DNA of 64,000 nt from Rhodoplanes sp046000175 (GTDB lineage: Bacteria > Pseudomonadota > Alphaproteobacteria > Rhizobiales > Xanthobacteraceae), in assembly GCF_046000175.1 (NCBI RefSeq), contig NZ_JBEOMB010000072.1:6937-70936 (forward strand), read 5' to 3'. The notes under the pieces are model-generated. The model did not search any database, had not been told where the DNA came from, and was given only the letters and a program-made list of their open reading frames with translations. Shown in pieces: positions 31,846 through 40,568 of this stretch. The position numbers were made by a program, and so were the translations under genes. Within the stretch, counting starts at the first letter, position 1. The number at the start of each line of letters is the position of its first letter.

Positions 31846-31869
31846 CAGCTGAGTGGCTCCCCGGGCCGG
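31846..31869. other. attR: core repeat within the intact tRNA-Asn
   Basis: The 24 bases are identical to 16865-16888. On the minus strand they span the T-arm 3' strand, acceptor 3' strand and CCA of tRNA-Asn, plus 6 flanking bases. Confidence 0.93.
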
Positions 31870-31928
31870 ATTCGAACCAGCGACCAACCGGTTAACAGCC
31901 GGTTGCTCTACCGCTGAGCTACCGGGGA
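31853..31928 (-). tRNA. tRNA-Asn (anticodon GTT)
   Basis: A 76-nt tRNA including encoded CCA. Acceptor TCCCCGG pairs with CCGGGGA, the D-stem is GCTC/GAGC, the anticodon arm is ACCGG-CTGTTAA-CCGGT with anticodon GTT, the T-arm is GCTGG-TTCGAAT-CCGGC, and the discriminator is G. It is the integration site of the 15-kb element, whose right att core overlaps its 3' end without damaging the gene. Confidence 0.97.
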
Positions 31929-31957
31929 ACACGCACCTCACGGCTCAGGCAGGGGGC

Positions 31958-31986
31958 GTATAACAAAACCTCGGGGCGATTGCCAA
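31958..31986 (-). promoter_or_regulatory. Sigma-70-type promoter of tRNA-Asn
   Basis: On the minus strand, -35 TTGGCA (31986-31981) and -10 TTATAC (31963-31958) are separated by exactly 17 bases. The -10 ends 30 bases before the tRNA 5' end. Confidence 0.75.
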
Positions 31987-32110
31987 CCCGAATTCGTCGG
32001 CTGTGAACGATCTCGCGCACGGACGATGTCCGGGGGCGGGACGCCGAGGCAGGGATACGGACCGGGGCGCTGCCGCCGATGCGGACGAGCGCCCTCGGTC
32101 GAACAACCGT

Positions 32111-32317
32111 TCAGCGCTTCTTCCAGCCGTGCACGGCGACGCGCGGCAGATCCTCGCGGGTCAGGCCGATCGCGGACAGCTCGCGGTCCGTCTTGGTTTC
32201 CAGGGCCTTGTAGCGCGACACCAGCTCCAGTCCTTCGCTGACGGCCGCCGCGACGTCGCGCAGGAACGCGACGACACCATGCCGGGCGCCATGCCCGGCC
32301 GAATACGTGATCGACAT
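32111..32317 (-). CDS. DUF1127 domain-containing small protein
   Basis: A 68-residue basic protein. The C-terminal DUF1127 (YjiS-like) motif is visible as LELVSRYKALETKTDRELSAIGLTREDLPRVAVHGW, where canonical members have R..LxxLxDhxLxDIGLxRxDI. Small DUF1127 proteins in alphaproteobacteria affect RNA turnover and phosphate or stress responses in the cases studied; the role here is not known. ATG 32317 has AAGGTGAG upstream. Its 5' side contains a GGCAGC-ataac-GCTGCC hairpin. Confidence 0.85.
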   Translation of the reverse strand: MSITYSAGHGARHGVVAFLRDVAAAVSEGLELVSRYKALETKTDRELSAIGLTREDLPRVAVHGWKKR

Positions 32318-32381
32318 CGTCTCACCTTATGAAATCTTCGTGCGGTTGATATAGCTCGGGTTTTCGCCTGATCCCAGCGGA

Positions 32382-32412
32382 ATTGCTGCATGGCAGCATA
32401 ACGCTGCCGCAT
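32382..32412 (-). promoter_or_regulatory. Inverted repeat upstream of the DUF1127 gene
   Basis: GGCAGC-ataac-GCTGCC flanked by GCAT on both sides, about 75 bases upstream of the DUF1127 start. It could be an operator or part of a 5' UTR structure. The rest of the 325 bases between the DUF1127 gene and tRNA-Cys shows no gene. Confidence 0.4.
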
Positions 32413-32643
32413 GGCCCGGGACGGCGATGTTATCGGCGAATTAACCGAAGCGTGTGTCGGCGGCGCTCGCTCGCGGAGGGTGAGCCCGCGTCGATCGTTC
32501 CCGCTGCGGCGCCGAGGCGGCGCAAGTCGTGCGAACGAATCGATCGCGCGGTTTCGCGGGCGCCGCGCGCGCAGACGCAACGCGGCCGGACGAGGGAACG
32601 CGGATCGATGAAGCAGAGTGATCTGGAGGCGAAGAGAGATGAG

Positions 32644-32717
32644 TGGAGGCCACGGCCGGAATTGAACCGGCGTACACGGTTTTGCAGACCGTTGCGTAAC
32701 CACTCCGCCACGTGGCC
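32644..32717 (-). tRNA. tRNA-Cys (anticodon GCA)
   Basis: A 74-nt tRNA with encoded CCA. The acceptor GGCCACG pairs with CGTGGCC, the anticodon arm is ACGGT-CTGCAAA-ACCGT with anticodon GCA, the T-arm is GCCGG-TTCAATT-CCGGC, and the discriminator is T (U), as in bacterial tRNA-Cys. Confidence 0.97.
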
Positions 32718-33072
32718 TTCGGGCGACCCGCCGCAGAGCGTCAGCCGCACCGCCGCGCCCGGCGAGCCGGACTCGGCGGGCGCATGTTTAGCCGCTCGGG
32801 CCGAACATGCAACCGCAATCGCGAGCCGGCCGGCGCTCGCGCCGCGCAGGGGGCCAGACGCGCCGCCCGGGGGACCGCGAACACGCACCCGCGGCCGCGG
32901 CGACGCGGCACCGGCGCCCCCGCGGCGCTGCCTTGGAGCGATTCCGATCTCGCCCTTGACCGTGACGGCGAGGGCGGGCCACACTCCGTAAAATTCCAGA
33001 TACGTCGATGCGCGGTTCGGTGCCTCCGGGGCGCCGGCGGCCGCATCGGTCCGGGAGCGCGTCGGAGGTGCC
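32718..33072. other. Intergenic region between tRNA-Cys and coxS
   Basis: About 355 GC-rich bases with no gene. An inverted repeat GCATGTT (32782-32788) / AACATGC (32804-32810) overlaps a possible minus-strand promoter (TTGCAT, 16 bases, TAAACA), which would start a tRNA-Cys transcript with a leader of about 60 bases. Confidence 0.4.
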
Positions 33073-33573
<501 letters not shown>

Positions 33574-33661
33574 CCGCCCCGGCGCGTTTCACATCGCGTC
33601 GCCGGCGAAGGCTGCCGGAGAGCGGCCGCCCGGCGACGAGGACGCTCACGGGAGGACGCGC

Positions 33662-36058
33662 ATGAGCGGGACCGGACAGAAGCCGAGCGGCAGCAGCGCC
33701 ACCGGAATCGGCGCCCCCGTGCGCCGCAAGGAGGACTTCCGCTTCGTCACCGGCAACGGCCGCTACACGGCCGACATCGACCGGCCGGGGCAGGCGATCC
33801 TGCACTTCCTGCGCTCGACCCATGCGCATGCCCGCATCGTCCGCATCCAGGCCGGTCACGCCTCGCGGCTGCCCGGCGTGCTCGCCGTGATCACGGGCCA
33901 GGACCTCGCCGCCGACAAGCTCGGGCCGCTGGTGTGCGGCTGGATGATCCACTCGACCGACGGCTCGCCGATGAAGATGGCGCCACATCCGGCCCTGCCG
34001 GTGGACCGGGTGCGCTATGTCGGCGAGCCCGTGGTGGCGATCGTCGCGCAGACGCTGGAGCAGGCGCGCGACGCCGCCGAGGCGGTCGTCATCGACTACG
34101 AGGAGCTGCCCGCCGTGGTCGACCCGGCGGCGGCGCAGCGCGACGGCGCGCCGGAGCTGCACGAGGTCGCGCCGAGGAACACGATCTTCCACTGGCAGCT
34201 CGGTGACGCCGCGGCGACCAGCGACGCCTTCGCGCGCGCCGCCAGCGTGACCAGCATCGACCTCGTCAACAACCGGCTGGTGCCGAACGCCATCGAGCCG
34301 CGCGGCGCGCTCGCCGAATGGGACCCGGGCAGCGACAGCTTCACGCTGTGGAACACGTCGCAGAACCCGCACGTCGCGCGCCTCGTGCTCTCCGCCTTCA
34401 TCGGCGTCGCGCCCGAGCACCGGCTGCGCGTCGTCGCCCCCGATGTCGGCGGCGGCTTCGGCTCGAAGATCTTCATCTATGCCGAGGAGGTGGTGGCGCT
34501 CGCCGCAGCCAAGCGCGTGCGCCGGCCGGTGCGCTGGATCTGCGACCGCTCGGAGGCCTTCGTGGCCGACGCGCATGGTCGTGATCACGTCACCCACGCC
34601 CAGATGGCGTTCGACCGCGACGGGAAGATCCTGGGCCTGCGGGTGCGGACGATCGCCAATCTCGGCGCCTACATGTCGACCTTCTCGTCGTCGATCCCGA
34701 CCTATCTGTACGCGACGCTGCTGTCCGGCCAGTACGCGATTCCGGCGATCCACTGCACGGTCGATGCCGTCTACACCAACACGGTGCCGGTCGACGCCTA
34801 TCGCGGGGCGGGGCGCCCCGAGGCGACCTATGTGATCGAGCGGCTGATGGAGGTCTCGGCCCGACGGCTTCGCATGGACCCGGCGGAGCTGCGTCGGAAG
34901 AACTTCGTCCAGAAGTTCCCGCATCAGACGCCGGTGATCATGAGCTACGACTGCGGCGACTACGCCGCCTCGCTCGACAAGGCCCTTCAGCTCGCCGACT
35001 ACGCGGGCTTCGGCGCCCGCAAGCGCGAGTCTGAGGCGCGCGGAAAGCTGCGCGGCATCGGCTTCTCGGCCTATATCGAGGCGTGCGGCATCGCGCCGAG
35101 CCAGGCGGTCGGCTCGCTCGGGGCGGGCGTGGGCCTGTGGGAATCGGCCGAGGTGCGGGTCAACCCGACCGGCACCGTGGAGGTGCTGACCGGCAGCCAC
35201 AGCCACGGGCAGGGCCACGAGACGACCTTCGCGCAGCTCGTGTCGGACCGCCTCGGCATCCCGATCGACAATGTGTCGATCGTCCACGGCGACACCGACA
35301 AGGTGCAGTTCGGCATGGGCACCTACGGCTCGCGCTCCGGCGCGGTCGGCATGTCGGCGATCGTCAAGGCGCTCGACAAGGTCGAGGCCAAGGCCAAGAA
35401 GGTCGCGGCCCACATGCTGGAGGCGGCCGAGACCGACATCGTCTTCGAGGACGGCGCCTTCAAGGTCGCCGGCACCGACAAGGCGGCGACGTTCGGCGAG
35501 GTGGCGCTCAACGCCTACATCGCGCACAAGTTCTCCGGCGCCGAGCTGGAGCCGGGCCTGAAGGAGGGCGCCTTCTACGATCCGGTGAACTTCACGTTCC
35601 CGGCCGGCTGCCATGTCTGCGAGGTGGAGATCGACCCGGAAACCGGGCGCGTGAGCGTCGAGCGGTTCACGGCGGTCGACGACTTCGGCAACGTCATCAA
35701 CCCGATGATCGTCGAGGGCCAGGTCCATGGCGGGATCGCGCAGGGGATCGGCCAGGCCCTGATGGAGCAGGCCGTCTACGACGAGTCCGGGCAGCTCGTC
35801 ACCGGCTCCTACAACGACTATGTGATGCCGCGCGCCATGGACCTGCCGGCGCTCGTCGTCGACACCACGGTGACGCCGTGCCCCGGCAATCCGCTTGGTA
35901 TAAAGGGTTGCGGCGAGGCGGGCGCCATCGCGGCGCCGGCCGCCGTGATGAACGCCGTCACGGACGCGCTCGGCACCGAGGACGTGCCGATGCCGGCGAG
36001 CGCGCTGACGGTGTGGCGCGCGCTGCAACGCCGCCCACGCGCCCAGGCGGCGGAGTAG
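33662..36058 (+). CDS. coxL: Form II CO dehydrogenase-like molybdopterin large subunit
   Basis: A 798-residue molybdenum cofactor subunit of the xanthine oxidase family: VRRKEDFRFVTGNGRYTADI opening, the Moco-binding GGGFGSK and GQGHETTFAQL segments, and the catalytic glutamate in KGCGEAGAIAAPAAV. The active-site loop reads AYRGAGR (residues 379-385), the signature of form II enzymes, rather than the AYxCSFR of bona fide form I CO dehydrogenase, so the Cys that bridges Cu to Mo is absent. The substrate is therefore uncertain: CO oxidation by form II enzymes is disputed, and other aldehydes or heterocycles are possible. ATG 33662 is chosen; upstream frame is non-family. Confidence 0.92.
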   Translation: MSGTGQKPSGSSATGIGAPVRRKEDFRFVTGNGRYTADIDRPGQAILHFLRSTHAHARIVRIQAGHASRLPGVLAVITGQDLAADKLGPLVCGWMIHSTDGSPMKMAPHPALPVDRVRYVGEPVVAIVAQTLEQARDAAEAVVIDYEELPAVVDPAAAQRDGAPELHEVAPRNTIFHWQLGDAAATSDAFARAASVTSIDLVNNRLVPNAIEPRGALAEWDPGSDSFTLWNTSQNPHVARLVLSAFIGVAPEHRLRVVAPDVGGGFGSKIFIYAEEVVALAAAKRVRRPVRWICDRSEAFVADAHGRDHVTHAQMAFDRDGKILGLRVRTIANLGAYMSTFSSSIPTYLYATLLSGQYAIPAIHCTVDAVYTNTVPVDAYRGAGRPEATYVIERLMEVSARRLRMDPAELRRKNFVQKFPHQTPVIMSYDCGDYAASLDKALQLADYAGFGARKRESEARGKLRGIGFSAYIEACGIAPSQAVGSLGAGVGLWESAEVRVNPTGTVEVLTGSHSHGQGHETTFAQLVSDRLGIPIDNVSIVHGDTDKVQFGMGTYGSRSGAVGMSAIVKALDKVEAKAKKVAAHMLEAAETDIVFEDGAFKVAGTDKAATFGEVALNAYIAHKFSGAELEPGLKEGAFYDPVNFTFPAGCHVCEVEIDPETGRVSVERFTAVDDFGNVINPMIVEGQVHGGIAQGIGQALMEQAVYDESGQLVTGSYNDYVMPRAMDLPALVVDTTVTPCPGNPLGIKGCGEAGAIAAPAAVMNAVTDALGTEDVPMPASALTVWRALQRRPRAQAAE

Positions 36059-36097
36059 GGGCTCGCGACTGCCGGCGCCTGGTGAGGCGCCGGTGTT

Positions 36098-36122
36098 CCC
36101 TCTCCCCGCATGCGGGGAGAGG
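36098..36122. repeat. Short palindromic repeat, family E copy 1
   Basis: CCTCTCCCCGC-ATGC-GGGGAGAGG, in the coxL-coxM gap. Related sequence recurs at 37011-37170. Confidence 0.7.
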
Positions 36123-36164
36123 TGAAAGACGAGATCGCCGCGAGGCGAAACGTGGAGAGGACGG

Positions 36165-36965
36165 ATGTACGAATTCACCTATCACGGCGCGCGCGCGCTC
36201 GACGAGGCGACGGCGCTGCTCGCCGAGAACGGCGACGCCAAGCCGATCGCCGGCGGGCAGAGCCTGCTGCCGATGATGAAGTTCCGCCTCGCCTCGCCCT
36301 CGGATCTCGTCGACCTCAATACGATCGCGGGGCTGAACGGCATCGCCATGGAGGGCGACCTGCTGGCGATCGGCGCCATGGCGCGCCACGCCGAGGTGCA
36401 CGTGTCGCCGGTCGTGCAGCAGGCGATCCCTGCGCTCGCCGCGCTCGCCGGCCTGATCGGCGACCCCGCCGTGCGCCATCGCGGCACGCTCGGCGGTTCG
36501 CTCGCCAACAACGACCCGAATGCCGACTACCCGGCCGCGGCTCTGGCGCTCGGCGCGACGATCGTCACCACCAAGCGCGAGATCGCCGCCGACGACTTCT
36601 TCGCCGGCCTGTTCGAGACCGTGCTGGAGCCCGACGAGCTGATCGTCAAGGCGCGCTTTCCGGTCCCACAGAAGGCGGCGTACCAGAAATTCCGCAACCC
36701 GGCGTCACGCTACGCGATCGTCGGCGTGTTCGTGGCGACGTTCTCGGATGGCGTGCGCGTCGCCGTCACCGGCGCCGGCACCTCGGGCGCCTTCCGGCTG
36801 CCGGCCTTCGAGGCGGCGCTGAGCGCGCGCTTCGAGCCGGCGGCCCTGGAGGGGATCACGGTGCCGGACGACGGCCTCGCGAGCGACATCCACGCCAGCG
36901 CCGAGTACCGGGCCCACCTGATCGGCGTGATGGCCCGCCGCGCCGTCGCCGCCGCGAACGGGTGA
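36165..36965 (+). CDS. coxM: CO dehydrogenase-type medium subunit (FAD-binding)
   Basis: A 266-residue flavoprotein subunit (PCMH-type FAD domain plus CO_deh_flav_C). The two FAD signatures are present: AGGQSLLPMMKFR near residue 30 and TLGGSLANNDPNADYPAAALAL near residue 110, after IGDPAVRHRG. The C-terminal domain has the RNPASRYAIVGV segment. It passes electrons from the CoxS clusters to the external acceptor. GGAGAGG precedes ATG 36165. Confidence 0.93.
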   Translation: MYEFTYHGARALDEATALLAENGDAKPIAGGQSLLPMMKFRLASPSDLVDLNTIAGLNGIAMEGDLLAIGAMARHAEVHVSPVVQQAIPALAALAGLIGDPAVRHRGTLGGSLANNDPNADYPAAALALGATIVTTKREIAADDFFAGLFETVLEPDELIVKARFPVPQKAAYQKFRNPASRYAIVGVFVATFSDGVRVAVTGAGTSGAFRLPAFEAALSARFEPAALEGITVPDDGLASDIHASAEYRAHLIGVMARRAVAAANG

Positions 36966-36995
36966 GGGCGGCGTCTCGCGTGCGGCTCTGGCCCG

Positions 36996-37170
36996 CGGCG
37001 CTCTCCGTGCACCTCTCCCCAGCGGGGAGAGGTCGGACTTCGCGCCGCAGGCGCGAAGTCCGGGTGAGGGGGTGCCGAGCCATCCGACGGATGCCGTAAA
37101 TCCTCACCCCGGTCGCGAGCTGCGCGCGCGCCCGACCCTCTCCCTGAGGGAGAGGGTTCGGGGCATACTC
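36996..37170. repeat. Interspersed repeat, family E copy 2
   Basis: Between coxM and coxD. CACCTCTCCCCAGCGGGGAGAGGTCGG, then the inverted pair GACTTCGCGCC-GCAG-GCGCGAAGTC, and CTCACCCCGG..CCCTCTCCCTGAGGGAGAGGG. This cluster of nested palindromes leaves no room for a gene but may terminate or attenuate the cox transcript. Confidence 0.75.
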
Positions 37171-37208
37171 GGCGCCGCGTATCGTTGCCCACCGCGAAGG
37201 ACGTTCCG

Positions 37209-38123
37209 TTGACCAAGCTGCCCGCGTCGATCGACGCGACCCAGAGTCTTCTCGCGCAAGCCGACTACCTGGCCGACCGGTCGCTGGCGACCGTGCTGTT
37301 CCTGGCGCTGCGCATGGGCCGGCCGATCTTCCTGGAGGGTGAGGCCGGCGTCGGCAAGACCGAGATCGCCAAGGTTCTCGCCAGCACGCTCGGACGAAAG
37401 CTGATCCGGCTGCAGTGCTACGAGGGGCTCGACGTCGCGAGCGCCGTCTACGAGTGGAACTACGCGGCCCAGATGATCGCCATCCGGCTCGCCGAGGCCG
37501 AAGGCACGGTCGACCGGGCGCGGCTCACCCACGACATCTTCTCGGAAGAATTCCTGATCAAGCGGCCGCTTCTGCAGGCGCTGGAGCCGGACACCGGCGG
37601 CGCCCCCGTGCTGCTGATCGACGAACTCGACCGCACCGACGAGGCGTTCGAGGCGTTCCTGCTGGAGGTGCTGGCCGACTTCCAGGTGACGGTGCCGGAG
37701 ATGGGCACGGTCAAGGCCGCGCATCCGCCCATCGTCGTGATCACGTCGAACCGCACGCGCGAGATCCACGACGCGCTCAAGCGCCGCTGCCTCTATCACT
37801 GGGTCGACTACCCGAGCGCCGAGCGCGAGGTCGCGATCGTCCGCACCAAGGTGCCGGGCATCTCGACGACGCTGTCGGAGGAGATCGTGCGCTTCGTCCA
37901 GGCGCTGCGGCGCGAGGATCTGTTCAAGGCGCCCGGCGTCGCCGAGACGCTCGACTGGGCCGGCGCGCTGACCGAGCTCGACGCCGTCGCGCTCGACCCG
38001 GCCACGGTGTCGGACACGCTCGGCGTCCTGCTGAAGTACCAGGACGACATCGCGCGTCTGCAAGGGTCTCGCGCGAGCGAGCTGATCGCGCAGCTCCGCG
38101 CCGACATGACGGCGGCGGAGTGA
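37209..38123 (+). CDS. coxD: MoxR-type AAA+ ATPase, CODH maturation (CoxD-like)
   Basis: A 304-residue MoxR-family AAA+ protein with Walker A GEAGVGKTE, Walker B LLIDELDR, sensor-1 region ITSNRTREIHDALKRRC and the lid domain to the end. In Afipia (Oligotropha) carboxidovorans, CoxD acts with CoxE in building the metal active site. The start is taken as TTG 37209, because AAGGA lies 7 bases upstream; an in-frame TTG at 37185 lacks a good site. Confidence 0.88.
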   Translation: MTKLPASIDATQSLLAQADYLADRSLATVLFLALRMGRPIFLEGEAGVGKTEIAKVLASTLGRKLIRLQCYEGLDVASAVYEWNYAAQMIAIRLAEAEGTVDRARLTHDIFSEEFLIKRPLLQALEPDTGGAPVLLIDELDRTDEAFEAFLLEVLADFQVTVPEMGTVKAAHPPIVVITSNRTREIHDALKRRCLYHWVDYPSAEREVAIVRTKVPGISTTLSEEIVRFVQALRREDLFKAPGVAETLDWAGALTELDAVALDPATVSDTLGVLLKYQDDIARLQGSRASELIAQLRADMTAAE

Positions 38124-38148
38124 TGCGGGTGGCCGCAGCTCCTGCCTC

Positions 38149-38236
38149 GTCATGCCCGGGCTTGTCCCGGGCATCCACGCGGCGGCATCGCCGGACGCCA
38201 GGACGTGGATGGCCGGGACGAGCCCGGCCATGACGG
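38149..38236. repeat. Interspersed palindromic repeat, family D
   Basis: GTCATGCCCGGGCTTGTCCC pairs with GGGACGAGCCCGGCCATGAC, and inner arms GGCATCCACG and CGTGGATGGCC flank the loop. In the + frame it reads MPGLVPGIH..TWMAGTSPAMT, a well-known spurious peptide of Rhizobiales intergenic repeats. It covers the coxD-coxE junction. Confidence 0.85.
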
Positions 38237-39465
38237 AGAGCGTGGACGCGCCTCGGGGCGCGACAGCCGGTGTAGAGGGCCGCCTCGCCGACAACATCGT
38301 GTACTTCGCCCGGGCGCTGCGTCGGGCCGGGCTGCCGGTCGGGCCGGGGGCCGTGATCGACGCCGTCGAGGCGTTGCGCGCCGCCGGCGTCGGCACCCGC
38401 GAGGACTTTTATTGGACGCTGCACGCCGTGCTGGTGAAGCGGCACGAGCACGCCGCCGTGTTCGACCAGGCATTCCGGATCTTCTTTCGCCGGCGCGGTT
38501 ATCTCGAGCAGCTCATGAGCCTGATGATGCCGCAGGCGCCGGGCGGCGCGCCCGAGACGCCGAAGCCGGCGGCGGCGCGCGTGAACGATGCGCTGTTCGA
38601 GGGCGTCAAGAACAAACTGATGCCGGAGACCCGCGAGACCGAGATCGTCGCCAAGCTGACGGCGAGCGACGCCGAGCTTCTGCAGAAGAAGGATTTCGCC
38701 CAGATGAGCGCGGCCGAGATCGCCGCCGCGCAGGCCGCGATCCGCCGCATGGTGCTGCCGCTCGACGCGGTGAAGACGCGTCGGCTGGTGCCGGACCGCC
38801 GCGGCCGCCGCATCGACATGCGCCGCACCCTGCGGGCCAGCCTGAGCGGCGGCGGCGCCTTCGTCGACCTCAAGCGGCTCGGGCCGGGTGAGCGGACGCC
38901 GCCGCTCGTCGCGCTCCTCGACGTGTCGGGCTCGATGGGCGAGTACACGCGGCTGTTCCTGCACTTCCTCCACGCCGTCACGGATGCGCGCACGCGCGTG
39001 CACTCGTTCCTGTTCGGCACGCGGCTCACCAACGTGTCGCGGGCGCTGCGCACCAAGGATCCGGACGCGGCGCTGTCCGCCTGCTCGGCCGCCGTGCCGG
39101 ACTGGTCGGGCGGCACCCGCATCGCCACCTCGCTCTGCGCCTTCAACAAGCAGTGGGCGCGCCGGGTGCTGGGGCAGGGCGCCGTCGTGCTGCTGATCAC
39201 CGACGGGCTGGAGCGCGACACCGATGCGCGCCTCGCCTTCGAGATGGACCGGCTCCACCGCTCGTGCCGCCGGCTCGTCTGGCTCAACCCGCTGTTGCGC
39301 TTCGACGGCTTCGAGGCCAAGGCACGCGGCATCCGCACCATGCTGCCGCATGTTGACGAATTCCATCCGATCCACAATCTCGACAGCATGGCGGCCCTGG
39401 TGCAGGCCCTGTCGGAGCCGGGTACGGCCTCCAGGCGCGCCGGTGGCCGCGGCCTCGCGGCCTGA
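38230..39465 (+). CDS. coxE: VWA domain-containing protein, CODH maturation (CoxE-like)
   Basis: A 411-residue CoxE-type protein. The N-terminal helical part has LADNIVYFARALRRAGLPVGPG and a FYWTLHAVLVKRHEH segment. The C-terminal von Willebrand A domain has the MIDAS motif DVSGSMG, plus the later Thr/Asp positions (WSGGTRIATSL and LITDGLERD). It works with the MoxR ATPase on the apo-enzyme. The frame is open from 38152, but those first 26 codons are the palindromic repeat, so ATG 38230 is the likely real start. Confidence 0.88.
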   Translation: MTESVDAPRGATAGVEGRLADNIVYFARALRRAGLPVGPGAVIDAVEALRAAGVGTREDFYWTLHAVLVKRHEHAAVFDQAFRIFFRRRGYLEQLMSLMMPQAPGGAPETPKPAAARVNDALFEGVKNKLMPETRETEIVAKLTASDAELLQKKDFAQMSAAEIAAAQAAIRRMVLPLDAVKTRRLVPDRRGRRIDMRRTLRASLSGGGAFVDLKRLGPGERTPPLVALLDVSGSMGEYTRLFLHFLHAVTDARTRVHSFLFGTRLTNVSRALRTKDPDAALSACSAAVPDWSGGTRIATSLCAFNKQWARRVLGQGAVVLLITDGLERDTDARLAFEMDRLHRSCRRLVWLNPLLRFDGFEAKARGIRTMLPHVDEFHPIHNLDSMAALVQALSEPGTASRRAGGRGLAA

Positions 39466-39514
39466 CCGGACGACCACCGGGCGCGGCCCGCCCGCCGAGC
39501 GAGGGAGCCAAAGA

Positions 39515-39838
39515 ATGCTGGCACGCGACGAGGACATTCTGAAAGCCGCCGAGGACTGGCGGGCCGAAGGCAAGGGCGTGGCGCTCGCCACCGTGGTCGA
39601 GACCTGGGGCTCGGCGCCGCGGCCGGTCGGCTCCAACCTGGTCATCGACCAGGACGGGCGCTTCCTCGGCTCGGTGTCGGGCGGCTGCGTCGAGGGCGCC
39701 GTGGTCTCCGAGGCGCTCGACGTGATCGAGAGCGGCGCGCCCAAGATGCTGGAGTTCGGCGTCGCCGACGAGACCGCCTGGAAGGTCGGCCTCTCCTGCG
39801 GCGGCACCATCCGGGTGTTTGTGGAGAAGGTGGAGTAG
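39515..39838 (+). CDS. XdhC/CoxF N-terminal domain protein
   Basis: A 107-residue protein corresponding only to the XdhC_CoxI domain: ALATVVETWGSAPRPVGSNLVI, SGGCVEGAVVSEALDVIESGAP and WKVGLSCGGTIRVFVE. XdhC proteins carry and insert the sulfurated molybdenum cofactor into xanthine oxidase family enzymes. The Rossmann half is encoded by the next gene, 7 bases downstream, so the usual single protein is split in two. GGGAG lies upstream of ATG 39515. Confidence 0.88.
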   Translation: MLARDEDILKAAEDWRAEGKGVALATVVETWGSAPRPVGSNLVIDQDGRFLGSVSGGCVEGAVVSEALDVIESGAPKMLEFGVADETAWKVGLSCGGTIRVFVEKVE

Positions 39839-39845
39839 CGGCGCC

Positions 39846-40568
39846 GTGAAGCTCGAGATCCTGAAAAGCCTGAACGCCGAGCGGGCGGCGCGCCGTGCCG
39901 TGATCGTCGTCACCGACGTCGCGACCGGGGCGCAGCGGCTGGTGCGCGCCCTGGACGCGCCGGCCGATCCGCTCGCGGCGCTGCTCGACCAGCATCTGCG
40001 CACCGGCAAGAGCGGCATGGCCGAGACGCCGGAGGGCCGCGTCTTCCTCACCGTCCACGTGCCGCCGCCGCGGCTCGTCATCACCGGTGCCGTCCATATC
40101 AGCCAGGCGCTCGCCCCGATGGCGAGGATGCTCGGCTACGACGTGACGATCATTGACCCGCGCACGGCCTTCGCGAGCCCGGAGCGGTTCCCCGACGTGC
40201 CGCTGCTCGCCGAGTGGCCCGACACGGCGCTGCCGCCCCTGAACGTCGATCGCTACACGGCCTTCGTGGCGCTCACCCATGATCCCAAGATCGACGACCC
40301 GGCGCTCCTGCACGCGCTCCAGCGCGACTGCTTCTACATCGGCGCGCTCGGCTCCAAAAAGACGCATGCCCGCCGCGTCGAGCGGCTGACGGCGGCGGGC
40401 CTCGATGCGGCGACGATCGCGCGCATCCACGCGCCGATCGGGCTCGCCATCGGGGCCGTGTCGCCGCCCGAGATCGCGGTGTCGATCCTGGCCGAGATCA
40501 CGGCGCGGCTGCGCCTGCCGGCGAAGGCGGCCGACGGAACACCTGCCCGCGAGAAGGCCGCGTCATGA
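39846..40568 (+). CDS. XdhC/CoxF C-terminal (Rossmann) domain protein
   Basis: A 240-residue protein from GTG 39846. The N-terminal third is variable. From residue 78 the XdhC_C Rossmann domain is clear: PRLVITGAVHISQALAPMARMLGYDVTIIDPR, then FVALTHDPKIDDPALLHAL, YIGALGSKKTHARR and HAPIGLAIGAVSPPEIAVSILAEI. It probably binds nucleotide or cofactor and pairs with the upstream XdhC_CoxI-domain protein in Moco delivery to CoxL. Its stop overlaps the start of the next gene (ATGA). Confidence 0.88.
   Translation: MKLEILKSLNAERAARRAVIVVTDVATGAQRLVRALDAPADPLAALLDQHLRTGKSGMAETPEGRVFLTVHVPPPRLVITGAVHISQALAPMARMLGYDVTIIDPRTAFASPERFPDVPLLAEWPDTALPPLNVDRYTAFVALTHDPKIDDPALLHALQRDCFYIGALGSKKTHARRVERLTAAGLDAATIARIHAPIGLAIGAVSPPEIAVSILAEITARLRLPAKAADGTPAREKAAS

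Larger units (their letters stand above)
16865..31869. mobile_element. 15-kb integrative element in tRNA-Asn
   Basis: The boundaries are 24-bp direct repeats, the right one inside an intact tRNA-Asn gene. The integrase lies next to the tRNA and reads away from it, the usual P4-type arrangement. Cargo from left to right: SRAP and zinc-ribbon proteins, a small exported protein plus nuclease operon, an AT-rich two-gene cassette, a ParB relic, an excisionase-like gene, an HTH gene and phage-derived genes. A second ParB relic, a small protein and the integrase complete it. There is no large terminase, portal or major capsid protein, so it is either a decayed prophage or a satellite-like element. 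Confidence 0.92.

Noticed and set aside
38152..38229. Extended N-terminus of coxE
   Set aside because: The peptide is the translated palindromic repeat seen widely in Rhizobiales intergenic regions, and no ribosome site precedes 38152.
39838..39846. Frameshift in a single xdhC gene
   Set aside because: The first domain ends with a natural C-terminus and stop, and the second has its own GTG. The split looks genuine.
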